From Narthecium ossifragum (taxonomy: Eukaryota; Streptophyta; Magnoliopsida; Dioscoreales; Nartheciaceae): a DNA stretch of 64,000 nucleotides. The notes under the pieces were generated by a model. The model made no database searches. It worked only from the letters and a program-made list of their open reading frames with translations, and was not told where the DNA came from. The stretch covers positions 10,738,010-10,802,009 of the forward strand of contig OY986972.1 of NCBI GenBank assembly GCA_963920575.1, read 5' to 3'. Shown here piece by piece: positions 37,234 through 47,200 of this stretch. A program made the position numbers and the translations under genes. Position 1 is the stretch's first letter. The number at the start of each line of letters is the position of its first letter.

Positions 37234-38199
37234 ATCCGCTGTGCACTGACCGATTGATCGGCCGTCTTTTCGATCGATCAGTTCTAGGCTGATGGATCGG
37301 TCCTCTCGACGATCGATCGGTTGAACCGAGTTGTGTTTTTCAATGCCATCTATTGATTGTGCAGTGTCCATAGCATTCTCAACATCATTATCAGATTCAT
37401 AATTTTTCAAAATATCAGATATTTCATCAGAAATCATAGCGTATGATCTAGCATCAACACATTCAATCAAAGTATCAACATTAAAACATTCATCATCATC
37501 AGGCTCAGGCAAACATGTAGTTTTAAAAATATTTAATTTAACATGCATATGACCAAAAGAAACATTCATCATACCAGTTCGACAATTTATGCAGGCATTA
37601 GTAGCGGCCAAAAAGTGACGTCCTAGAATAACGGGTACAGTCTTTTTACAGTGGATAACATGTTCCATATCTAAGACAACAAAGTCAACAGGAATGAAGA
37701 AATTATCCATTTTGACTAAAACATCTTCTAAGATACCTCTAGGTGTCTTAATTGACCTATCAGCTAATTGCAAGATCACTGGTGTCTGTTTAAGTTCTCC
37801 CATCCCAAATTCCTTGTAAAGATAATATGGCATAAAGTTAGCATTGGCACCTAAATCAAGAAGAGCACCATCTATGTGGTAGTCTCCTATACAACAAGGT
37901 ATGGTAGGGGTACCAGGATCCTTCAATTTGGGTGGCGTATCATGTTTCAAAATCGAACTAACTTGCTCGGTAATAAAGATGTTTTTAGAAACATTGGATT
38001 TGGCCTGGCGTTTATGGTTACACAGATCCTTAAGAAATTTGGCATAAGAAGGAATCTGTCAATGTTTTGGCTTTCTACTGTTTTACCACTTCTTATGGTC
38101 ACAACGGCCTTAGCACTCTCAATGTTTTGGCTTTCTACATAGTGCTGGTTTCTAGAGTTGGTGACAGGTTGACTTGGTAAGTGTCCTTCCTCTCTTTTG
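37234..38199 (-). pseudogene. Element C gag end and aspartic protease
   Basis: Minus strand. ALLDLGANANFMPYYLY is the Athila-type protease active site (DLGA). It is followed by ILQLADRSIKTPRGILEDVL and LGRHFLAATNA. Toward 37234 the frame enters a GATCGATCG palindrome cluster that reads as repeated DRSI or IDR motifs. Upstream of the protease the frame shifts, and the string TCAATGTTTTGGCTTTCTAC occurs twice (38057 and 38118). Confidence 0.78.
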
Positions 38200-38474
38200 A
38201 CGTAACTTCCTCTAGGAAACTCCAAATCACGAACCATAAAAACTCTCGGAAACTAGACTTCCAGAGCTTTCCAACCATATATAGCACATCATTTGTTTCA
38301 TTCCGAGAAGGTACAGTTTTGGTGTTAAAGACCGATCTTTGCTTCAATTTTTTGTATAATATAAATAACTTTGTGAAGCAACATATACGGATGAAATCAT
38401 CTATATTAATCATGAAAACTCAGTAAATAAACTGCTCTTAGTCATGTTCAGAGTGCAATTTCATGCACTCATCA
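38200..38474 (-). repeat. LTR 5' fragment inserted in element C gag
   Basis: Read on the minus strand it starts TGATGAGTGCATGAAATTGC and matches the first 270 bp or so of the LTR at 57045-58546. The remaining LTR is absent. It is flanked by 28-bp direct repeats (38172-38199 and 38474-38501, one mismatch) that belong to gag. Confidence 0.78.
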
Positions 38475-39612
38475 CTTGGCAAGTGTCCTTCCTCTCTTTT
38501 GGCTATAGTGTTAGAAAGTTGGCCCAATGAATTCTCAAGTTTAGCAATGAATTGGGTATTAGAATTATATTGGTTCTCTATTCTAGACACATAATTTTGC
38601 ATTTTGGAAATCTCACTTGTCATTATTCCACTAAGATTTTCATTCATTGCAGTCATGGCTGAACGGATGGAACTCAAAGTAGGTTCAGATGTGGTTTGCA
38701 CTGGAGGGGCTGAATGTGATTGTGGAGGGTACCAAGGGTTTGGATTTGTAGAAGGTTTTGGTGGGTACTTGAAAGAAAAAGGATTAACGGTATTATTTTG
38801 TCCTTGAAAAGTACTTGACTGTTGTGGCTTCCAACTAAAATTAGGATGATTTCTCCAACCTGGATTGTAGGTATTAGAATAAGTTGCATTAACATGTTCA
38901 TGAAGAAAGTCAGGGAAATTGGGAGCTAAATGACAGTCAATTATAAAATGATCATAACTAAGGCAAAGGGCACAGGTCTCAAGAGAAGTGTTAGGCAATT
39001 GTTGAGCAAAAGATTGACATGTTTTCAACTGGGTTAAATCTTTAGTTAGGAGGGCTACTTGTGCGGAGAGACTTTGGAATTCAGAAATTTCATGAATTCC
39101 CTGAGAATTACGAACATTGGTAGACTGACTCCTAGAAACTGAAGCATTGTGTTGTGAATTTTCAGCAAGGTTGTCATACATTTCTGAAAGAGTAGTCCAA
39201 GGTTTACTAAGAACAACACCCCCGCAGTAGGCTTCGACCATTGTTCTATAACGATCATTGAGACCATTATAGAATGAATGTGCTAACTGCCACTCAAGTA
39301 CCTCATGATGTGGACACTCTCTAAGAATATCCTTATATCTTTCCCAGGCTTCATTAAACATCTCATCCTCATTTTGCTTAAAAGAGATAATCATTGTACG
39401 ATAATTTTGAGTTTTAATGATAGGGAAATATTTTATAAGAAAAGCATCCTAAAGTTGGTCCCATGTTGAAATCGAATTTGGAGCTAAGGTTTGAAGCCAA
39501 TGTTTAGCCTTGTTTTTTAAAGAAAAAGGGAAAAGCTTGAGTCTAAAGGCATCATCATTAAAATGCTGGAGTTTAAACATGGAAAGGATTTCAAGAAAGC
39601 TAGCAATGTGTT
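38475..39612 (-). pseudogene. Element C gag
   Basis: Minus strand. The gag core (KNKAKHWLQTLAPNSISTWD, then a TAG at 39449-39451, then FNEAWERYKDILRECPHHEV and HSFYNGLNDRYRTMVEAYCGG) is followed by a zinc-knuckle-like CALCLSYDHFIIDC and a Pro/Asn/Ser-rich linker. This is the Athila gag layout. The N-terminal half is missing because of the LTR piece at 39613. Confidence 0.78.
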
Positions 39613-40650
39613 TGATGAATAAATTCTATATCTCGCAAGTATACGAATCGGTGTGGTCAATATATCAACAAGACGATTATCGTACCCACAGAGATTTGTA
39701 AAGATTATTAGAGTAAAACGCTAAAGAACAGAGAAGAAAGAAAATAAGGAAGGTAAAGGAAGAAATATGAAGTATTGAGAATAGAAGATTTAATAACGAA
39801 ATAAGAAAGTGATAGAAATATAATGGATGAAGACTAAGGTTACGATTTCACCATAACATCCTCATTCTATGCATTGAATCAACAAAATCTCAATTTAATT
39901 CCAAGGGATCGATCATCCGGTATGATGATCCGTTCAGCCGGGGTCTTCACCAAGTATCCTCAATTAACCCTTGCTAATGTACCCATAACAAAGTGTTAAT
40001 CAAGAATCCATTAAGCTATGAAGAACGATTATGAACCTAGAGTTGTCTTAGCTTGAACCCGGCCTTAACATAAACTCATGCATTCATAAATCGTGCAAAA
40101 ATAGGGAATGAACCCTCGCCTAATCTCGCATAAAACAATTTACAATACTTCTAGTGGCCAAGTAAAAGTATGAAGATCACAATTATAATAATGAATGCAA
40201 CAAGGAATATAAATTGATTAAAACATTAATTCAATAACATAGAATGATTCAGTTAGGGCTACATCGGTTCCTTAGCAAAGGGATTAGCCACTCATATTCA
40301 TCATAAAAACAACCAAGATATTCATAAGAAAGATAAGAAAGAAAAACCATAGATCTTCGTGCGGTCTTCTCCCCTCTTTCCGGCCTTCAAAACTCCTCCA
40401 ATAGTGCTGGCCTACCCACCTTGTATGTCTTGGACGACTTCCTTAAATATGGGTAAGAAACCCAAGCTTTTATTTCAGCATTTGAATTAAATCTGGTCCG
40501 TTCGTTTTCAGGTCGTCCGACAAGAGATCGATATTCTTAAGGATAAAGATCGCTCTTCTTTCTTTTCTCAATTTTTGTAACCTGGTTCGCCCGGACTAAG
40601 ATCAATCGTCTTTGGGAAAGGATCGATTTTTGTACTAAGGTTCTAGCTGT
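39613..40650 (-). repeat. LTR or LTR fragment of a third Athila-like family
   Basis: It begins TGATGAATAAATTCTATATC with TATACGAATCGGTG and a TCGTACCCACAGAG block, which is typical of the R-U5 end of such LTRs on the minus strand. GATCGAT-type motifs lie at about 40525-40630. The right boundary is unclear, and no confident 5-bp duplication was found. Confidence 0.5.
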
Positions 40651-41190
40651 TATGAGTGTGGCCTCTATTTCTAAATCCAAAGGTTCCAAATGGATGTTTA
40701 GGGATCGTCTACCTTACATACAAGATCACATGCCAAAAAGAAAAAGAAAAGGAAAACAGAATATTCAGAGAAGAGGAGAAAACCATGGAATACCACAACT
40801 GAAATGAAAGTTGTAAGTTAGAAGGCTTACTTGGTTGCACAGTCCCTGGACAATCATATTCAAGTCAGATTGAGCGTTCCAGGCAGCAAGCAAGCTGGTT
40901 TTTTCATGAACAATCCGTTTTATTCACTAACACCTGAACGATTGATCGGCTGGGTGGTCGATCGATCGGTTTCCAAATGATGGATTGGTCTTCTTGCCGA
41001 TTGATCGTTCGTCTGAAGATTGCAGATCCTTCCTGTGACGAACTGTGAACTTCAAGCTGCAGAAATTCCAAAAATTGTAAGAAAAATTCCTAAGAAAAAC
41101 AGAAAATAAACTAAATAAAAATAAAACTCTAACTAGGCTCAGAAAAGAGTAAAGAGAAATCAGTGCTTTCATTGAAAAATAGAAATTTTC
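40651..41190 (-). other. Element C leader, no credible gene
   Basis: This is the sequence between the primer site and where gag should start. It contains an A/G-rich tract (40735-40790) and a cluster of GATTGATCG/GATCGATCG motifs at 40937-41010. No domain could be read in it. Confidence 0.5.
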
Positions 41191-41206
41191 CTGGCAACGG
41201 CATCAA
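41191..41206 (-). promoter_or_regulatory. tRNA-Asp-like primer site of element C
   Basis: The minus strand reads TGATGCCGTTGCCAGG, differing from TGGCGCCGTTGCCGGG at a few positions. It is five bases inside the LTR. Confidence 0.7.
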
Positions 41207-41210
41207 AAAT

Positions 41211-42644
41211 TGATCGCTCGTAAATGCATCGTTAAATCAGATGCAAAACACAATTTAGAAATTTATAAACCCTTATTTCAATATTAAATTCAACGGATAG
41301 TTTAATGATGAAATACGGGGTCGATCCACTAGAAAACTAGTGATTCAATGCAACGAAAACAAAACTAATTCTCAATACTCTATTCTAAAGCAACAAAAGG
41401 GTTTATGGGTTCTAGAAATTAAGTAATTGAAACTAACTAAGAAAGCAATGGAAGTTAAGATTAAGATAAATCAATGAGAGAAAACCTAGGGATTACTCAA
41501 TCCACTTTAGTTTCACATCCTGTATTATGTAGTTATCCTCTTGTTTTCTTATCTAGACATTATAGATTCACAACTTCTTAAACTTACATGAATCTCTAAA
41601 ATAAGCTGAGTGCTTTCGAAATGCATACTTTATCTTCGATTAGCATAGCTTGTCTTTAGAGTAACTTTAGCACAACCTATCGTCACTAAGCATAAAGTAT
41701 CTCATCGATTATTTTAGAAACCACATAAAAACCATCTTATAGATCTCTACTATCAATCACCGAAATCAAGTATTTCTAAAAATACGTCAAGAAACTCTGT
41801 TCCCTCAACTTTTTTATCATTAAAACCAAATCTATAAGATCATGTCTAATATAAAAATTCAAGATTCAACTAGAAAAATATAAGGAAGATCTACTAAAGC
41901 TTCATGAGATCCCTAGATATAAAAATCAGTCACTCATCTTGGGGATGGAAGCCATAGGTTTGATAAAGAACTCCAATGATCCATGTCGCATCTCCACCGT
42001 CTTCAGAAACCCTAATCTTATATTTTCTCTCTATGGAGGCTCTCTATTTTCGGCCAGCAAACACCATCTTATAAGTGTACTCTCGGAATTAGGGTTATGG
42101 CTAAGTTGGACTCCTACTACAACTCGGATTCCCTGAATTAATTCCTGGCAGTCTATTTCGGTCGTAACTAGGTTCAATCAAGCTTGAATTTGAAAACGAG
42201 TCCAACACAAAAGATGTAGATTAGGAAGGCTTCTATCATATCCCGAAGATTTGATAATATTCGGACTTATCTGAAATAGTTTGTCAATACTCTCCTGAAC
42301 GTCAACCGACCAGTTTTCCAGAATCTGTATATCTTCATATTCTTCACAACTTGTATTAATCTGTCGAGAATCTCGCTAAGTGTCCAACATAAAAGTTGTA
42401 CGTCTTTTTGTCTTCTAGATGTCATCCAAATTTCAAAATATTTACACTTATGAATAATTTCTGGCGAATTCTTTCCAAACTGACAGTGGAGCGGCGTAAT
42501 TTCAACATATTAGTCTTTTTCTATATTATCTAACTTGAATCTTCATTAAACCTGAAATCAACTAACAAACTATCAAATACAAACATTCTCATGCTAACAA
42601 AGATAAGTTAAAGGGTTTAATGATGAATATTTAGTGACTCATCA
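41211..42644 (-). repeat. Element C 5' LTR
   Basis: It runs from TGATCGCTCGTAAATG (plus strand) to TTTAGTGACTCATCA, and is similar end to end to the solo LTR at 58767-60205, with ACGTCAAG(A/G)AACTCTGTTCCCTC and the ATTAGGGTTATGGCTAAGTT block in common. Confidence 0.82.
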
Positions 42645-43330
42645 CCGCCACCGTTGCCGAGGAAGCCGCGAGCCTTCTTCGTTGCCGAGGAAGCCGTAGA
42701 CTGGCTTCGTCGCCATCCTAGGCGCTGCCACCCACACTGGCGGCATCCTTGGGCATGGCCACCGCCAACAACCTTGGGCGTGGCCTCGGTTGATCCAGTC
42801 CCTAACCCAAGTTAGGTCTGGCTGCTGCCTTTGATCTACTCGCGACCCCCTCTCCGGATGCCCCTTCCATCGTCGGCTTGCCTTCTCGCCGCAAACCACC
42901 CTACACCGCATAGGATCTTCCAGAGATCTCACTGCCAGTGGAATTTCTTTGTCATCGCTATGAGCTGGGTGCTGCCCCCACCGACGCTCACCTGTGCGGT
43001 TGCACCATCGCTCTTTCTGACGCTCGCCAGCCTGCGCGTCTCCAAGAAATATGCCGGTGCCAAGTCACGCGTCACCACGAGCCGTTGTAGCCTAGGTTCA
43101 CCGCCATCGCCGCCGTCCTAGGCGCGAGAGCGCCACTGCCATTCTAAGCGCAGTTGTTGCCGGCTCACTCTTGGATTTGAACAGGAATAAAAAACAACCC
43201 AATGGCAAAAAAGTGATGCGCAAACTTCGATCGAGAACAAACGGGGAAAGCGTCCTATCCAAGCTCATGATACTAATGTAGGATATGCTACTGCACATCA
43301 AGGACGTGGCGGAAGACTTAAATTAGCTAT
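42645..43330. other. GC-rich unassigned sequence
   Basis: GC-rich with a 28-bp tandem duplication (GTTGCCGAGGAAGCCG units at about 42652 and 42680). No convincing protein was recognised. Near 43262-43280 the minus strand reads TTAGTATCATGAGCTTGG, which resembles an iMet primer site and might mark another LTR border at 43279 (TGTAGGATATGC). This is weak. Confidence 0.35.
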
Positions 43331-44175
43331 ATGAGATATGAGGGAGATGAAGACTACCGAATGTCCTAAAATATTTTGTGTAGAAACCCTAGGTCTCACC
43401 CAATACTTATAAAGGACTGCTGCCCCTAAGTCTCGGTTTGGTATGGGGCATTCCTATCCTTAAACACCAAAAGTAATCATTACTATTTTATCCCATTCCA
43501 CCTACCACCAACATTCTACTTTTCCCTATCCTCATTCCTTAACCCCACTTTTTCTAACCATATTCCCCCTTAACCCCACTTTTTCTAACTTCATACTAAC
43601 ATATTGGACTAGTAATTGGTCGAACCAGTAATATTCGCCTAACTTAGACTCTAATCATGATTCAAATCCAACACTCAAAAGGTTCCTTTTCTATTTGTTA
43701 AAGTTTCATCTCTCTTCTTCCGCTTCTTCTCGTGTGTCCCATGCCACGCATCTCTTTCTTAAAGTTTCATCTCTCTTCTTCGGCTTCTTCTCGTGTGTCG
43801 CAAGTCCAAGTGACGTACGGCATGTTTACAGCCGCACAGGATTTCAATTAATCAACACCAATTGCATAAGTTTCTATGGCTCAGGCTGTCCGGAATCCAG
43901 TCTAATAAGATCAAAGCATTCAATTTGTGTCATCAGACTTACAGCCGTCCTGGGATTCTAAACTTCAAAGAAATACTCGATCCCTGTAGCCTCTGATAAC
44001 TGAAATATTCGATCCCTGTTAGGTCTCTGATAGCTGCAGTCCTGGGATTCTAAATTTCAAAGAAATACTCGATCCCTGTCAGGACTCTCATAGCTACAAA
44101 ACAAAATCATGGACCAAGTCACCTCAAGCAAACGGGTCGCCCCCGTCTCTTTGCATCACCCATATTAAACTATCT
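43331..44175. other. Upstream region of the hexosaminidase gene with tandem duplications
   Basis: Three small direct duplications are visible: TTAACCCCACTTTTTCTAAC (about 43538 and 43570), AAGTTTCATCTCTCTTCTTC (about 43700 and 43761), and GGGATTCTAAA-TTCAAAGAAATACTCGATCC (about 43951 and 44045). No gene was seen. Confidence 0.6.
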
Positions 44176-44178
44176 ATC

Positions 44179-44192
44179 TATTTATATATACC
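44179..44192 (+). promoter_or_regulatory. Probable TATA box of the hexosaminidase gene
   Basis: TATTTATATATACC lies about 50 bp before the ATG at 44238. Position and sequence fit a plant TATA box. No start-site data can be read from the sequence. Confidence 0.55.
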
Positions 44193-44237
44193 CTAACACC
44201 AAAGCCAAGAAAAAGGATACAAGAGAAGAGCAGCTCC

Positions 44238-47200
44238 ATGGCTACTCCGTACTCTCTTCTCCAACACCTCCTCTTCCAAGTACTTTTCTTATCACTCTTT
44301 TTCTTAGGACTCTCTAATTCTCAGACTCATCCTATTAACGTATGGCCTAAGCCCACCACCATGACATGGCCAGGCCACAAGGCCACAATCATCTCTCCAT
44401 CCTTCCAAATTATCTCCCCTTATCACCACTGCCACCTCCTAGCCGCCGTCGACCGCTACACCCGCCTCGTTGTATCTGAGCAATACCACCCCATCGTCGC
44501 CCCCTCCGTCAACCTCTCCGGCTGCCCACCGCTTCAGTCCCTCACTATGTCCATCGCCTACGTCTCCTATTCTCTCGTACATGGCGTTGATGAGGCTTAT
44601 TCCTTATCGATCACCGCTGACACCGGACTCGCTAGGATTGAGGCTACCACTGTTTGGGGCGCCATGCGGGGGCTCGAGACGTTCTCGCAGCTCACTTGGG
44701 GCTCGCCGCCAGTCGTCGCAACCGATGTTTGCCTGCATGATAGTCCTAGATTTGCACCGAGGAGTGATGCTGGACACTTCGAGGAACTATTATCCGGTGA
44801 AACATATTATGAGGACCATATCTGCGATGGCGGCGAACAAGCTGAATGTGTTTCACTGGCATATTACTGATTCGCACTCATTTCCGATCGTTTTACCGTC
44901 GGAGCCGGAGCTGGCGGCGAAGGGGTCATATGGGCCAGGCATGCGGTACTCTCCGGCGGATGTTAAGGCCATCGTGGAGTTTGGGATGAACCATGGAGTC
45001 CGCGTGATGCCGGAGATCGATATGCCTGGTTAGATTTCTTAATTATGTCTTTCTTCATTCTTACATATGGCAATATAGAACTGTATAATTTCACTCCTCG
45101 ATCTCTTACCCATGCAAATCCATTAATTAAATCTTGGAGGCATAAAGTTTGTTTTGTAGAATTGTGTGTTTCTTCAATTAGAAATGATTAAGCTATGTTG
45201 AGGCAAATCCCATGAGGGATGGGATTTCCTCTATACAACATATATAACAAAAGTTAGCCCACGAGATAGCTGAACCTATGGCACAGATTAGTCAAACATA
45301 GGAGACTCTTATCTCACTATCTATTATATACAATCAAATGCATTCTATCATGTGACTCGAGGATGCTCGATCTAAGATATATTTTGATATATCATGCGAT
45401 TAAGATTAAGCTACATAAAAGAGCGTAATGGAGGATGGTGGTTAGCAGGTGGTTAGGAGAGAGATGAGTGAGGAGAGGTGATTATCCGTGTCATGTGACA
45501 CAGGAGGCCCATCAAGTATACATATACTATCATGTTCCATGGGATAAAAAAAAAACAAAATATTAGAAGTAGGTCTATAATTAAACTGGGCTTTAATCAA
45601 GTAGCCTAGGCTCGACCCAGATTAAGCTCGAGCTCTAGCTGAGTTTGAATCGCAAATAAAACCCGATTCTCTATCGTGCTCAAGCTCGATCATCCTCGGG
45701 CTAGGCTCGAAAGCTAGCCAGATGAGCTCGAATAATTTTGTTCATATAATATAATTTATTAATGACATGTATAAATTATATAGGCTCGATTTGATTCGAA
45801 AGCTAAACTTTTGAGACTCACGAGTCGAGTTTGAATCTGGTAAGGTAAACTCGAGCTGAACTTTAATGCTCGACTCAAGCTTGAACCCGGGTCAGAACTC
45901 GATTAAAAAACTCGAGCTCGAGCGACCCAAAGGTCAGCTTGGCTCGGGACGAAATCAGAAGTACCCCTCTCATCCGTTCCGTGCATATTCTGAAGACCGG
46001 ATATTCATATCCCACGTACGTGGCATTACTATACGAGGGAGGTGAGATACATATGTTCTCTCAAGAAAAAGAATATATAGGTGGGGACCAATTATATATA
46101 ACTTTTCTCAGAATCGACGCCATTTTATTCCACCTAATTCTCTACAGTTTACTAATGTGGGAGTAAGAGTTCTATATGAGAGAGTATCTCCTATGTCATC
46201 CCGGGCATGGACGGAACTCATTTCGGGCTAATGAGGGCCATGGGCCATGGCCCCCTCAACCACTGAGAAATTAGTAAACCATATATGCGTCGGCATTCAA
46301 GTTACAGGCTAGAGTTAGCATAAGGCAATGAAGCAATGGTCGGTTTTTTTTACGTATGTATCCCTCAAAATTTTCTAAATATCATATGCATCTTTATATT
46401 CTTTGAGTTACATATGTACCTTGAAAATATGAGAAAATAATAAACATACTTCGTCGTCTACCTTCGTCCATTCATCTAATTTAATCATGGTTTAAACCTA
46501 ATCAAAACAGACAAAATTACTTAATTGCCCTGCTCATAATACCTATAAGTCTCCTCACGCCCTTCTTCGACTCATCCGGCGGCGTCTACATCACCTCCCC
46601 AACATCATACTTCGTGATAGCCTTCTAAGGTGAGATCCTTACATCTCCTCGATGACCTCCAACTCCGGCGGCGGCGTCCTCCCCTTTTGCAAGCAAACCA
46701 CCATTAGCATCCTCGTCTTCGAGGTCGCCAAGACCATATCCAAGCTCCTCAAATGTCGTATCTACTAAAAAACTCTCTTTGGACAAGATCACCATTATCG
46801 CCAAAGTCGAGCAAAGGGTCTTCTAGTGCCATTGGAACGACCTTGGCTCGCCCGATGGCCGCGCCCCACCGCAACGGAGGCGCCAAGCGATGAGGTTAGA
46901 AGGGGGTGCTCGAGGTGATGATCGTAAAAACGTCGTCGACGCCACCGTCGAGGAAGAGGTCCAGTGTCTCTAGGTATACAACCATGGTCACCCTAACGAA
47001 CTGGGCCCATCCCGGAAACACCTAGTACAGTAGGACGGAGACACTGCTGGGCAGGACAAGTATCTGCCGGGCAGGCACACCCTCTGCCCAAGGGTGAAAC
47101 AATGACACTGTTTGTACCCTCAACACTTGGCTCGAGGCCAACACGACCTCTAAATCATCGATCAATATGTATTCAATTTATCTAAGGCTATCATCGATAT

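Larger units (their letters stand above)
37234..42644 (-). mobile_element. Element C: decayed Athila-like retrotransposon
   Basis: Minus strand: 5' LTR (41211-42644), tRNA-Asp-like primer site, leader, gag, and a protease fragment. RT, integrase and the 3' LTR are missing, and the sequence meets element B at 37233. It is interrupted by an LTR piece inside gag (38200-38474) and another LTR piece (39613 to about 40650). The LTR family is shared with the solo LTR at 58767-60205. Confidence 0.75.

Noticed and set aside
42642..43121. Two opposing open frames in GC-rich sequence
   Set aside because: High GC makes long chance frames common. Neither gave a recognisable motif.
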